Source: Rostrohypoxylon terebratum (Eukaryota > Ascomycota > Sordariomycetes > Xylariales > Hypoxylaceae). From it: a stretch of DNA of 64,000 bases. The notes under the pieces were generated by a model. That model saw only the letters and a program-made list of their open reading frames with translations. It searched no databases and was not told where the DNA came from. This document shows positions 1 to 12,403 of this stretch, piece after piece. The translations under genes and the position numbers were made by a program. Each line of letters begins with the position of its first letter. Position 1 is the stretch's first letter. The stretch lies in contig MU385868.1 in NCBI GenBank assembly GCA_022497145.1, positions 434,001 through 498,000 of the forward strand, read 5' to 3'.

Positions 1-84
1 CCTTCCAAGTGATTCGTTCGATTCGCTCGTTTCACCCCTCTTCCTACGTACCCAGACAACACACGGTACGCATTTCACAAAATC

Positions 85-1776
85 ATGGTGAGACTATCAG
101 CACCGCTGCTGGCGGCGTTGGGTCTAGTCGCCGGCAAAGCATATGGAGCCCTCGAAGTAAATCTCGATGATCCAGGTATGTACTTTTTTAATCATTGATA
201 ATCTAAGATAAGCATTTTACAAATGAGGGGATGTGACTAACACATCATCCTCCCCAATCCAGCTTCGATCAAGTCGGCGGCCGCCCAAGTCGCCGAAGAT
301 CTTCTGACCTTCTATCACGGCGATGAGCCGGGCATGGTACCTGGTATCCTACCTGGTCCTCCCCCCGATGGCGATTACTACTGGTGGCAGGGAGGTGCGC
401 TTTGGGGCACGATGCTGGACTATCGACACCACACTGGCGACAAGACATACGATGATATTGTATCGGAGGCCCTGTTGTGGCAAGTGGGTCCTAACGAAGA
501 CTTCATGCCGCCCAACTGGACAGCCTCAATGGGTAACGATGACCAAGCGTTCTGGGGATTATCTGCCATGCTGGCCACCGAAGTGGGATACACCGATCCC
601 CCGACAGATCAACCACAGTGGTTAGCATTGGCCCAAGCCGTGTTCAACGAGCAGACGCACGAGGATCGAAGGGTTCCCAGCGGACGATGCAAGTGGGGTC
701 TCCGATGGCAAGTATATCCGTCCAACAATGGATACAACTATATCAACAGTAAGTTATAATAATCTACGACCAATCCCGAAGTAGAATAAATATAGATTTG
801 AGACCAAGAAGCTAACGGGACGAAAGCCATTGCGAATGCCTGTTACTTCAACATTGGTGCCCGGCTAGCTCGCTACACGGATAACTCTACCTATGCTGAT
901 CTTGCGAATAAGACTTGGAACATCATCTACGACTTGGGTTACATTTCAGACAATTGGGATGTTTACGACGGTGCCCACTTACCTGATTGTACCGATATCA
1001 ACAAAGCTCAGTTCTCGTACAACGCCGCTATGCTGTTACAGGGCGCCGCTTTCTTGTACAACTACGTAAGCTTCCCCATCTTGTTCCCCGTTGTCGCTAG
1101 CAATCTCTATCTCTAGAACAGACGTAAATTGCCTAGTAGAATAGACGACTGGTTGGTAGTTTATGACTATTTCTGTATTGAGAGTTTCAGTTATCTGAAC
1201 TCGTTGCTAACTTGATTCCAGACTGACGGCAGCCAAATTTGGAAAGATCGCATTGACAACTTAGTCGATCGTATGATTGAAATCTTCTTTCCCAACGGCG
1301 TCGCGTACGAGCCGTCCTGTGAAGGCACCAAGTGCAACGCCGATATGGAGTCATTCAAGGGATATACTCACCGATGGATGGGCTCAACGATGCAACTGGC
1401 CCCTTACACGCGCGACAAGATCTACCCAGTGCTGAAGGCATCAACTGCAGCTGCTGTTAAGCAATGTACCGGCGGTGCTAACGGCCGCTTCTGCGGTTTC
1501 CATTGGACCACGGGCGTCTTCGACAACAAGGTCGGTGCCGGCCAGCAGATGAACGTCCTAGGGGCCCTTATCAGCCTTCTATCCCCTGACACCGCACCTC
1601 CTCTGACGAACAATACCGGTGGAACATCCAAGGGTGATGTGAATGCCGGTTCCGACGAACCCCTTGTGCCTACCTTTGCTCCCATAACCGGTGGTGATAA
1701 GGCTGGCGCGGGCGTCCTCACAGCAATCCTTATCGCGGGCTCGCTCTCGGCCTTCGCATGGATGAGCTTAGATTAA
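85..1776 (+). CDS. GH76 alpha-1,6-mannanase-like cell wall protein (DFG5/DCW1 family)
   Basis: Exons 85-175, 263-748, 827-1065 and 1222-1776 join in frame to a protein of about 456 residues, the usual length for DFG5/DCW1 proteins. The ATG at 85 opens a signal peptide (MVRLSAPLLAALGLVAGKAYG). The GH76 domain follows, with the catalytic Asp pair in MGNDDQAFW (about D123-D124) and aromatic stretches such as YYWWQGGALWG. The C-terminus is a Thr/Gly/Asn-rich spacer and a hydrophobic tail (about residues 430-456) typical of a GPI-anchor signal. Family members are thought to act on the mannose core of GPI anchors and so cross-link glycoproteins into the wall glucan; that role is inferred here. All three introns are GT-AG. 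Only 84 bases of upstream sequence are in the window, so the promoter is mostly missing. Confidence 0.93.
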
Positions 1777-4700
1777 GATGACCTCCTGGACTTGAGAGGG
1801 ATTGCGGAATCAAGGGCGGATGTACATCTGGCGTTGCATGTGTTTTGCAGTCAATGGTTTTTTTTTAAAAAGAAAAAAAAGTTTAGGAATGAGAATACCC
1901 AGGCTTTTACAGAAAGTGAAGTTAAACGAACAAGATCTGTACATATGCTCATATTTCTTCTCTTCTCTTGTTCTTCTAGTTCAACTTGACCATAGTCGCT
2001 TCAGGAGTTGCATGGCGTATTTGGGCGATAGACCTTGAATTAACAGGGGAGGAAAATCAAGAGTGAAAGGGAACAGAACGAGAAGAGAGAACCAAACAAT
2101 TAGATAAGATAAATTTGATGAATGTCTAATTTGACACTGGTTCATGTGCTTAACACTTGACACGTATTCTGATGGTAGTCACTGATTGAGCACAGCCCAG
2201 ACTCGTAAGAATCGCCTTGGTGGTTCGACATGTTTCAATGCTTCTGCATAGCTCTCGGTGTCACGACAACTTTAAACAAGACAACAAAGGATTAATGGTT
2301 GGGCTATCTGGTCCGTATGGCCCAAGTTTGGAACAAAGGTGAGGTGTTCGTATGTCTTTCAAGTCACATTCGTATGAGTGAAGGTCCAATAATCATGAAT
2401 ATGATTGCCAGTACTTTACTAAAGTATAATGCTTTTTAAATATATCTAAGGGTTGTTCACATAGGACTATGTACGCGGAATTACGGATTTGCTAAGTTAC
2501 ATACCTATTGTGTTGCTTAGTATAGACATACCTAAGTAGGCATCGTACCATTCCATCTGTGTTCTAGTCATGTTCACAGAGCAAGCGTTTAGCTATGTCC
2601 AATTGTAGTTCTGTGAATCCAAACCTTGAAGGATTATCACTCGAGGGGTGCCACAACATACTGCCACGCAGTCCAGATCAAGGAGTTTCGCGATTGGTCT
2701 AAGCAAGATGATCATTTCAGCTATGATGAAAAGCTGTTTGTCCTAGGCTGACCGAGGCCGACCCTTGTGTGTTAACCCCGAGCCGATACCTCGGCGGCAA
2801 AGACAGCAATGGCGGAGATCCGAGTTCAACCTATGAGCACCTTAACATGACCACATACTATGTAGGTAGGTACAAGTCGTCGGCGGCGTTTAATTTCCTC
2901 GATGGAGCCACGGCAGGGAAACTACGGCCGCAATTATTAGATTCGGGATCGGGGTGTGACAATGTAGGTATGTAAGGACAATTGGAAGTTCGGATTGATA
3001 ACTCGGCTCTAAAAAACCACCTGCACCTGGCACCTGGCAGTCATACAATGACGACTATCGATACTGCCGTGGAATCAGTACCAGGTACCTATTACCCATA
3101 GACGCCCGGCATCCATTTGATGGATCCATGGATGCCCGTGATCATTGGAAGCGAAATGAAACATACTAGGTACGTATTACCTGACTGCCAGGCAGTCGGG
3201 TAGGTAGGTACTTACTTACTTACTTACCAGTACCTAATCTACTAGGTAGGTATCTACCTAGTTGTGCAGCTGTCGTCATTTGGAAACTGGAAGACTTCAT
3301 CTCATTAATCATGTAAATAATACGCAGCCACGAAAATCATAAGTAGCACAAACATCTAAAACTTACGTCATTGGCCATCTACGCCTTCTATCACACTGTT
3401 GTCACACTGCTATCACACGTGGGCTCTAAGGCAGGAGCAGAAGTCTTGGCAGCTGCTTCACCACGCTATCATGACTCGTACATTATTTAACCCTGCAAGG
3501 AGCTCCCTGGTTGGAAGCAGTACTACTAGTAGTATCAGCTCTGGAATGCTACACTAATAACACTTACTAGGTATTAATATTGACGCTACTAGTCTTCCAA
3601 GTTCTCCTTTCATTACACAGCACAGCCACACCATTCTCAACCTAACACACATCAATTGCCGAGCGACTATTACTTCGTATCTTTTTAACGATCTCCAGTC
3701 TACCTCAACCGATTTAAATACTCAGGATCTCTAAGGAATCCCATCTGAGAAAGTCCGACTCCGGATCTCGCACTTATACAGGGCAATACGCGCTAAGCAT
3801 CATTCCTTTAAACCCTATACAAATTTCGATTGTCGAGTCTCGGGCTTTTCGTACGTTTACGCGTTTACGTATTATTGTACAATCCCGATCTTGAGAAGAG
3901 CTGTCGAAGGAAGTGGCTTATCAGCCCTACGCACGTTAAAGCGTGGCACACAGTGTGAGGTATACCTATTTCCTAAGTAGGTAAATACCTAGTACCTCCA
4001 GTATTACCTATTTTACCTATGTATTACCTACTTAGGGTACTTACTTACCTACCTAGTAGTATCTTTACTTTCGTGTCCATAAAGAAGTGAGGCGGTGTTC
4101 CCCATGCCAGCTGCCTACCTGCATCTGCGTCTACATACACTAGTCTACACTACATACTTGAGAACCCCACTGCCTCCCAAGCTTGGTTTGTTTAGCCGTT
4201 TACGACGTACCTGTCTGTCAAGCCTCGCAACAAACGGTCGGAGGTGATTTCATAGGCTACAAGACGATTCTGCTGATATCACCGGACAGGCCAGGCACGG
4301 GAGACGCGTTACACGACTGCTGACGAGAAGACAACAGAAGCAGAAACGGCAATAAGTAGGGCTTGTTGGGGCGTTGGAGACACAAAGCCCAGCTAGATCA
4401 GCTTATAAGGGGGAGTATTCGTCTTACCACGAGACGGTACTCTCTCTCTCTCTCTCGCTCTGGGGTTGATAGCGGAAGACAGAATGCGTGAGTACTTGCT
4501 TTTCTTAATTAAATCCCCACACTTTACTGTCTTGTTATCCTGTCATCTTTTTGAAATCCTGCCTCTACGCTACTATTCCTTGCTACTCTCTGCTCCCTTC
4601 GAACATGTATTATTGTCATCGCCGCTTCCGCTTCGAATGAAGTCACGGCGCGGTTGTATTATCCCGCGTATCTACTAAGTAGGTAGGTATGATGGACCCA

Positions 4701-5567
4701 TCCACACATCCCAACATACCTACCTAAGACTTAAGACTTAAGTACTACTTAAAGTCTTACCTAGTCCTAGGTTGCATTTGACGCTACGTTAATTCCGGCA
4801 AACTTCCAAGTGGGGGTGATCCTCTGCCGGCAACTAAGTCTTTTGCGAAGATATCTCGGAGGCGGTCGATGGTCGATAGCGTTCGCACGCTTCTAAGTAG
4901 CCCTTGCGCAGCGCAGGCCAATCTCCTATTCATCGGCGCTGGAAAAAAAGCTCGGGGATTTACGGGTTCCCCTCATCAGGTATCCAAGACAACAACAAAG
5001 AAGCAGATTGAGGAGAAAAGAAAAAAACAACGACGACGACCAATCTCTTTATCATCATCATTATTGCCTATTTGGTTACGTCTTGGAAGTCAAGCCTCAA
5101 AATGCAGATCGGTGCTCTACTATTACCACCTACTATGTACCTATATATTAACCACCATCCCGAAAAGAGAAGCAAGGCGAAAATCCACACAGTTTACCCA
5201 ACACGTTATCGAATCCCCAGGGGTCCAGTGACCAATTGCCAAGCCGGTCTACCAGAACCTACGTCGCCTATCCTATATTACTTGGAAAACGTTGATGACT
5301 GGCTTACGAGCCTTCGACCTAGGAACCAATCCAAGCACACCACTTGGGCTACCCCTGATAATTCAGATTACGTCTTGATCTTCCCCAATCAGAACGCTCC
5401 CCACGCCACCGTCCCGCCCCAATTTTTCCAACTGGTTCTACGCCTATTTAGTCTAGGCTTCTCTCGCTCTCGCATTACATTCCCCAATACATTTCTCCTC
5501 TCTTCCTGTTCTCTTTACAGAACTTCCAACGACCTTGGCGTCGAATCTGCCAAAGCCGCATACATCG
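1777..5567. other. Long intergenic region, 3.8 kb
   Basis: I see no convincing gene in this stretch. Open frames here are short and match nothing I recognise. It contains many TAGGTA/TACCTA motifs (around 3180-3260, 3960-4060 and 4680-4760), a CT microsatellite at 4441-4456 and pyrimidine-rich sequence from about 4440 onward. A strong 3' splice site (pyrimidine tract ending TTTACAG at 5520) lies just before the VCX1 start, so the right part probably includes a 5' UTR with an intron. A non-coding transcript cannot be excluded. Confidence 0.6.
4441..4456. repeat. CT microsatellite
   Basis: Eight TC dinucleotides in a row, upstream of VCX1. Such pyrimidine tracts are common in fungal promoters and leaders. 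Confidence 0.9.
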
Positions 5568-8145
5568 ATGAAGGAAAGCTCGACTGACAAGGCCTCTTAC
5601 ATAGATCGCATACGCTCTTGGGCACGAGGTCACGCGTATGGAGGCTCAACACAGTCCACCGCGTCCAACAGTACTCCTGTTCTACCCCTAAACAACCCAA
5701 TCGCACCTAACTCGCAGCACCACTCAGAGAAGGGTCGCAATGCTAGCACCGGCAACCTCGCCGGCCACAATCAGGGCTTCCCTGACGGCCCCCCAGACCA
5801 CAACACTCGGAAACCCGGACCGAATAACGAAGATGCCGGTAAGTCAAGTTCGCCGGCATCTGAAATGGAGGGGACGGGGGCTCTCGTAGACGACGATGGT
5901 GTCAAGAAGAAACCCAACCTTTTCATCGAAACCTGCCTCGAATTTAAGAAGGTCCTCCTCCACAGTTGGATCAACGTATTCTTGGTCTGCGTTCCTATCG
6001 GGATTGCTATCGCAAACATCCCGAACAAAAATGCCGGAGCTACTTTCGGTGTTAACGCTGTCGCCATTATCCCTCTTGCGGCTCTCCTTAGTCATGCTAC
6101 GGAATCCGTAGCTCGCAAGATGGGCGACACGATCGGCGCATTGCTAAACGTGACGTTTGGTAATGCTGTTGAATTAATTATTTTGTAAGCTAGACCTTGT
6201 CGTGAATCTAACGGCTCGAATTTTGCTAACAACTCGACAGCATGTAAGTTAACTAGCGTGCCTTGCTGTTTCGCACAGCTCTTGCGATGGCATTTCCACC
6301 TAATGGAGCGTTGCTGACACGACATCTCAATTTTATAGCATTGCACTGGTCAAGGTATATACTCATTATATATATATATATTGCTCGCTCTTGAATACTA
6401 TGCTAACTATATGTAGGGTGAAATCCGTATCGTCCAAGCCTCGCTGCTTGGATCCATCCTCGCAAACTTGTTGCTCATTCTGGGCATGGCTTTCTTCCTT
6501 GGTGGTTTGCGATTCCGTGAACAGATCTACAACAGCACTGTCACCCAGATGAGTGCCTGTCTACTCAGTTTGAGCGTGATTAGCCTTATGTTACCGGTGA
6601 GTCTTATCTTGGGCATCTTCGGTTTGCAACTATACTGAGTATATTTATTAGACGGCATTTCATGCTTCGTTCAAGGACAAGGCCGAAGCAGACAGCGAGT
6701 CCCTTAAAATCAGCCATGGTGTTAGCGTCATTCTTCTCTTGGTCTATGTGATCTACCTCATGTTTCAATTGAAGTCACATGCGTACATGTACGAATCGAC
6801 TCCTCAACATATCATTGATGAAGAAGCAACTCCTGGACCCGCTGCTGCATGGCTCGAATCATCTGATTCCGACTCGAGCTCTTCTTCTGATTCGGATTCG
6901 GATAACTCAAGTCACTCTCGAGAAACCATGTCAAAACGAGTTAAACGTGCTATCCGTGGACACCGACGTAGGAAGTCGAGTGTCGCATCTATCGACACCG
7001 ACGTGCCTCGAACCCGAACATCGTCACTTGGAACCAACAACGCTAGTCCCATCCACGAAGGATCTAGATCTAGTAATTCTGAGCATGGCCCTAGCTTCTT
7101 CCCTCGGTTAAACACCAAGGGAAGTGATGAAGCCGTCGAGGAGGAAGACGAAGCCAAACCCCGCCGAAAGCACAAGCGTTCTAAACGCAAGCACAAGCGT
7201 GATAGAAAGACTCCCCACCCTGTCGACGAAGAAGCTGCTCAACCTGAGAATATCGCCGCTCCCGGACCGGATAACGCAGCTAATACTGTCACCAATGCCG
7301 GAGAGCCGCGTCGTGTAGATTTTGCAGATACGGCCGCCAACGTCGAGGGTACATTTGAGGTTACACCCACGGGTGCTAAGCGTCCTTTCAATAACCTTCG
7401 TGTCCTGTCCCTCCGACCCGTGGCTAAGAGCCTGGCACCTCCTGTTTTCACGCAGGGCTCGGAGATGGGAGCCACGCCTCCTGTCCCGTCTGGCCCTGTT
7501 CCCCGTGTTAGATACGGAATTCGCAGAACGAATTCTCTTCCTGAGAGACTTAACCAGTACCAATATCGACCCCCTGGGGCGATGATGCCCTCCCAAATCC
7601 CGGTATCAGTCTTGACCGGTGGTACCGGCGAAGAAGGCGAGGAGCACGGAGACGATTTGTCACGCGGCGCTGCCATTATCATGTTACTGATCTCCACGGC
7701 CCTCGTCGCCCTGTGTGCCGAATTCATGGTTGACGCTATTGATGACGTGGTGTCGAACAGTGCTCTCAAAGAAACTTTCATCGGCTTAATTATCCTTCCT
7801 ATCGTCGGTAACGCGGCAGAGCACGTGACGGCTGTTTCGGTCGCGATGAAGAACAAGATGGATTTGGCAATCGGCGTCGCCATCGGTTCCTCGATTCAAA
7901 TCGCTCTATTCCTCACGCCGCTCGTGGTCATCATCGGCTGGATTATCGGCCAACCTATGACATTGTACTTCACCCTTTTTGAGACTGTTTGTCTATTCGT
8001 GTCGGCGTTCATAATCAACTTCCTGATCTTGGACGGCAGGAGTAACTATCTAGAGGGTGCGCTACTCTGCGCCACTTACGTCATTATCGCAGTCGTGGCC
8101 TTCTTCTACCCTGAAGGTGACGCCGCCAGTTCTCTAGGCCAGTAA
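5568..8145 (+). CDS. vcx1: Vacuolar Ca2+/H+ antiporter (CAX family)
   Basis: Exons 5568-6184, 6241-6243, 6339-6354, 6417-6596 and 6652-8145 give about 769 residues. The two CAX signature repeats are present: GNAVELI (about residues 198-204) and GNAAEH (about 658-663), each inside hydrophobic helices. The protein exchanges cytosolic Ca2+ for vacuolar protons. Between the two halves lies a cytosolic insertion of about 270 residues, with a Ser/Asp run near residue 340 and a Lys/Arg-rich stretch after it; it is far longer than in the roughly 410-residue yeast protein. The second exon is only 3 nt (CAT) and the third 16 nt. Including the 3-nt exon yields VELIIFIIALVKGEIRIVQ, which matches the family spacing; leaving it out removes one Ile. 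The ATG at 5568 is the first in frame after a likely 5' UTR acceptor at 5520; an upstream coding exon cannot be excluded. Confidence 0.93.
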
Positions 8146-9257
8146 ATACCGCCCAGCACTTCATCACAGCGAACTGCCATTAGTAATAATGCGACACTGA
8201 TATTCGACACGATCATGAGACATGATTACCATTTATCATTCTTAGCTTGGTATTAAGTGTACCTATTTAGGACAATTTACAAGTGGGTGGACAGTTTAGT
8301 ACGGAACATGGCGCGTTGATGGGGAAGTACATGATCTTACGATTCTCTGACGAATGTTGCTTGCTCTGTCAAGTCGACTTTTAGCGATTAATTGATTTGG
8401 ATCTTTGGTGAGCTTCGGGGCTTTGTGGGAGATTAGCTGAGCCAGCCAACTTGGCCGAGCTGATCAGGATTGGGGTAACAAATAGTGCGTTGATACAGAC
8501 TCCGACTCTCTTTGAGTCGTTTGAGTAAATTGACATTCTTTTCGACATCTTTGCCTAGGACCTAGGCGAACTATAGGTACCTAGTAATCTTGATCCTTGA
8601 TGGAATATGTATGTGTGATTCCGAAGTGCTGTCCTTTTGGTCGCACCTGTTTATGCTGTACAAATTACGTCACGGGCACTACAGGTTTTATCAATGGATC
8701 GCAGTACGTCGTAGTTCATGTGTTAATAGAGAAACTTAGAGTTAGGTTTGAGTGGGGTTTCTAGCCACGAGGGTATTAGCCAAACATTGAAGTTTCCATG
8801 TGTTATCTTGGATCCATTGAGGCTGAGTACTCAGTAGGTAGGTACTAGGTAGTAACTGAGTTTATGACAAATACCATTGAACTTGCACATAACTTCAATT
8901 TCATCAGCTTACTCTCTTTGTTATCCATCATTTCGACCAATCCGTCTAAGAAAACTAACAGAAGCTAGCTAAGACTGCTAGGATTGCTAGGTAAGTAAGT
9001 TCGGATCTCAGGAATTTGTCAGTAGCACATAGCACAGCCTGAATTACTTCGCCTTCACTTGCGTAACAGTTCGCTGTCCTGCCCGATCTGTCCTTGGTCA
9101 GTTGGTGATTCACGATATTACTTGGCATTGCACGGTCTTCTACAAAAAGCCAGGGTTCGCGGCAATAATCCCACTAATTGATACATTTCAACTGTCAATG
9201 CTCGCCCAGCTATAGTTTCGGACTACCTGTTCAACTTAGTAGCACTGTAGTATCGTA
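8146..9257. other. Intergenic region
   Basis: This is the 3' UTR of VCX1 and the promoter of the SPRY gene. It contains a TAGGTA-type cluster at about 8835-8855 and shows no coding signal. Confidence 0.6.
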
Positions 9258-10478
9258 ATGTGTTTTGGGCACAGAGATAGCGTCAACGATCTAGCGTCTA
9301 AACCCACCCAAGTTCAACCATCATCAAGTATCATAAATCCAAAGGCCAGCATGCCGGAAGACTACGCGCCTCCGAACGGTCCGCTGCCATCTCAACGCCA
9401 AGGCCAAGGTCACTCTTATCCTCACCAACTTCAGTCTCAACCTCCCTACTACGCCCCACCTCCAGGACCTCCCCCTTCCCACTCTCAGGAATACCAACCT
9501 CCGGCCCGACCACCACCGTCAGAGACCAAGAACAATCCGTTCTTTAACCAAAGTGCACACCTCGGATCTCGAAACGAGGAATATGCCCCGCCCACCGGTC
9601 CTCCGCCCTCCCACGGACAATCGTCAAAACCCCAGCACGACTGGCAGACCGCGGTCCCAGACACGGCGCTTCTCCCGCCACCGCCCAACTTCTTCGCCGG
9701 ATACGACCGCTCGCCCGCGAACAACGCTTCCGCCGACGAGTGCGAAGCCGGCGAGTCGTGGTGTCGAGAGCACCCGCTGTACCCCCCGGCGCCCCTCGAC
9801 GCGCATACAAACTCGGCCGCGGGCGCCGCGCAGGCCGGAAACATAGCCGTGTACGCGCCGCCCCCGTACTTCGCCAAGGGGGGTTCCCTAGCCCAGACCG
9901 GACCCGGGGTCTGGCGCTGCCGCGGCGCGCGCGGCGTCCCGGACTCGTGTCTCGCCACCTGGCCGCCGCTGTACCAGGTCGCCGCGCACAGCCCGCTCGC
10001 GACGGGCCGGTCCAAGGTCGTCTACTACGAGGTGCGGGTTCTCGAGAGCGCGTCGTCCCGCGGCGGCGAGGTCAACCTCGCGGTCGGTTTCGCCGCTCCC
10101 CCGTACCCGGCCTTCCGGCTGCCCGGGTGGCACCGCGGCAGCGTGGCCGTGCACGGCGACGATGGGCACAAGTACGTCAACGACCGGTGGGGGGGCAAGG
10201 ACTTCGCCGCGCCGTTCCGCGCAGGCGAGACCATCGGCTTGGGCATGGAGTTCGGCGTCGGGGACGGGGCGCTGGCAGTCCAGATCTTCCTCACCAGAGA
10301 CGGGGCCGAGGCGGGCCGGTGGGATTTGCACGAGGAGACGGATCAGGAGCAGGATTTGCCCGTCACGGGGTTGGAGGGGTATCACGACTTATGTGCTTCG
10401 GTCGGCTGTTTTGGGACGGTCGCGTTCGAGATTGTCTTTGCGCCTGCGCTTTGGAAGTGGAAGGGTTACCGAGGTTGA
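9258..10478 (+). CDS. Proline-rich SPRY-domain protein
   Basis: A single exon of 406 residues. The N-terminal half (about residues 30-190) is Pro-rich with repeated YAPP-GPPPS-type units, as in fungal proteins that begin MCFG and carry DYAPPPGPPPS-like repeats. From about residue 195 to the end lies a SPRY/B30.2-type beta-sandwich, recognisable from YYEVRVLES, NLAVGFAAPPYP, PGWHRGSVAVHGDDGHKYV and GLGMEFG. SPRY domains bind peptides or proteins; the partner is unknown and no catalytic site is visible. The gene lies alone between VCX1 and a convergent epimerase gene. The part from about 9650 to 10400 is markedly GC-rich compared with its surroundings. A second ATG at 9351 is a possible alternative start. 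Confidence 0.82.
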   Translation: MCFGHRDSVNDLASKPTQVQPSSSIINPKASMPEDYAPPNGPLPSQRQGQGHSYPHQLQSQPPYYAPPPGPPPSHSQEYQPPARPPPSETKNNPFFNQSAHLGSRNEEYAPPTGPPPSHGQSSKPQHDWQTAVPDTALLPPPPNFFAGYDRSPANNASADECEAGESWCREHPLYPPAPLDAHTNSAAGAAQAGNIAVYAPPPYFAKGGSLAQTGPGVWRCRGARGVPDSCLATWPPLYQVAAHSPLATGRSKVVYYEVRVLESASSRGGEVNLAVGFAAPPYPAFRLPGWHRGSVAVHGDDGHKYVNDRWGGKDFAAPFRAGETIGLGMEFGVGDGALAVQIFLTRDGAEAGRWDLHEETDQEQDLPVTGLEGYHDLCASVGCFGTVAFEIVFAPALWKWKGYRG

Positions 10479-11199
10479 TTTTTTTTTCTTAAAAAAATAA
10501 ATAAATAAATAATAAAACCAGGCGGCTGCGGTCTTGTCGAGGGGGCGTAATTCGGCGACGGGGGATGGCGTCGAGAATGGAGTTTATTGTCAGGCCTAGT
10601 ATGGCGTATGAGTATGTGCATATCTAGTTGGGACTCGGTGTAAACTCGTCGATGTCTTCATCTTCCCCGATTCTTTTACTCGGTAATGAATTGTATGGAT
10701 GCATTAAGTACGAAGTCTACACAGCAGAACAGTTTATCCCAACACTAGAGCTATGATGCAACCAAATGTAAGTAACCTGCGGGAATAAATTCGTGTGTCC
10801 TACCTAATGTATTATACCTATTAGAGACCTACGTAACCTAATGTTCCTTGTATAATTATAGGGAAATATGGATTTCTGTGTGGGCTCGACATTCATGGGC
10901 AGTGGCATGCGTCACGGGGAATAGGATCAAGTTGAAAAAAAAAGGAACGGATGGATATCTCTATAACTGATTCGATACGATCATGGCTCCCTCCTTCTAC
11001 TAGGAAAGAAGATAGTAAGCAAGGAGATCTAATCAGAGTTTCCCTCGCGTCCTAGGATTCTTATATCCTCGAAGACACTATTCCCCTTCGCCGTTGTCTT
11101 TTGAGTCCTGGCAACAGCGAACGTGATAAGACATTCGTTCATTCATAATCTCCCTACAACCCCCGTAGTTCCGCAAGCCTTGTTGTCATGTCTGCCAAG
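10479..11199. other. Convergent intergenic region
   Basis: This space holds the 3' ends of the SPRY gene (+) and the epimerase gene (-). AT-rich runs (A/T tracts at 10480-10520) are probably polyadenylation-related. No gene is seen. Confidence 0.6.
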
Positions 11200-12403
11200 T
11201 CAATCGGAAATTGTCTGGGCGCCCTCGAAAGCGTCGCTGGGATCGAGAGTAATCCAGCCCTTGACAGAGCCGGCTTCGATGCAAATCATATTCTTGAAGC
11301 CATCTTTGGGTTCGAAGTCGCCCATTCCGGCAGCCTTGTCTGTCCACGGGTTCCAGACTACAACATCCTTAAAGTTATCCCTGACGATGCTAAAAACCGA
11401 TTCGCCGTCCTCGGTAACGACGACAGGACTCGAGGGGCCCTTGGCCGGTGTGTAAACTCGGTCTACCTCGCCAGTGATGGTCACCGCGCCCGATTGCTTC
11501 TTCTCCTTAGCAGCATCGACCTTGTCAACATAGTCGGACTCTTCGAGACCGGTCACCGAGATCTTGGAGATGTCCTATTCGAAGTCAGGCATATTAGCTA
11601 AATATTCCCTCGTAGATCAGAAGTCATAAATGTCATAAATGTTTATCAATGTACCTCGACCCGTAGGTAAGTATGCATCAGAGTTTGGAATTCGATGGGC
11701 TGATCACCGTCGTTAGTAACGACAATGCTGGTGCTCAGGTTTTCCGGAGTCAAGGTGACGCTATAGATGATGGAGAAGGTGTAAGGCCACAAGTTCTTGA
11801 CCTGGTCGTCGAGGGTGGCGGATGAGAGGCCGAAATCGAGCTTGACGGAGATGTCGGATGGGCTAGCCGACTCGGAACTCGACTTTCCTAAGAACTCCCA
11901 TCGCGAGTTGCGCGCAAAGCCGTGCTGCGGCAATTTCGAAGTCGCCGCGTGGTCCGGAGCTGTGCCGAATACCTACGGATGGATCGAATAGGTATGTTAG
12001 TTGTCTGTACATCTTTTTTCTTTTTTCTTTTTTTTTGGTGGTCGAGGCTTTTATATTTTTCAAAACAGCTCCGTATAATTCGCCAATGGAGATAGATCGA
12101 ATCGTACGGACAAAGAATGGGAGGAAGGGAGGAGGAATAGCTTACGGGAAACACCAGAGGAATACCACCTCGCACGGCCTTGGATCCGTCAAGCTTGGCG
12201 GCGTCGGACAGCCATAGCTTCTCGATTCCGAAACGATTCTTCCAGCTAATGACGGTTGCGCCGTAGAGCAAAACCTCGACGCTCTCGCCGGTAGGCAAGA
12301 CTGCTGTCACGCGCGAATTCCCGTGAGAGAAGTTAACCTGAGGCTGAGGAGGGAGACCTGGAGTGGTGGCCAACGCCGTCGGTCTGTTTCGTCTGTCAAC
12401 CAT
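11200..12403 (-). CDS. Glucose-6-phosphate 1-epimerase-like protein
   Basis: On the minus strand, exons 12403-12146, 11972-11655 and 11574-11200 join to 316 residues. The fold is aldose-1-epimerase-like. VLLYGATVISWK and RGGIPLVFP (the latter completed as VFPVFG across intron 1) sit at the start, then LPQHGFARNSRWEF with the catalytic His, and a C-terminal VVVWNPWTDKAAGMGDF with the conserved WNP and D-F-x-x-x-D region. Yeast YMR099C, the best-known relative at about 297 residues, interconverts alpha- and beta-glucose-6-phosphate in the cytosol. Both introns are GT-AG and keep the frame. The gene ends in IEAGSVKGWITLDPSDAFEG and a short tail. The family assignment is firm; the exact substrate is inferred. 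Confidence 0.93.

Noticed and set aside
6912..7883. Several antisense open frames over the VCX1 loop
   Set aside because: They arise from the codon bias of the sense strand and have no independent motifs or start context.
9740..10492. Arg-rich open frame of about 250 residues overlapping the SPRY gene
   Set aside because: It is a frame shadow of the GC-rich SPRY coding sequence; composition is implausible and the SPRY frame has clear family motifs.
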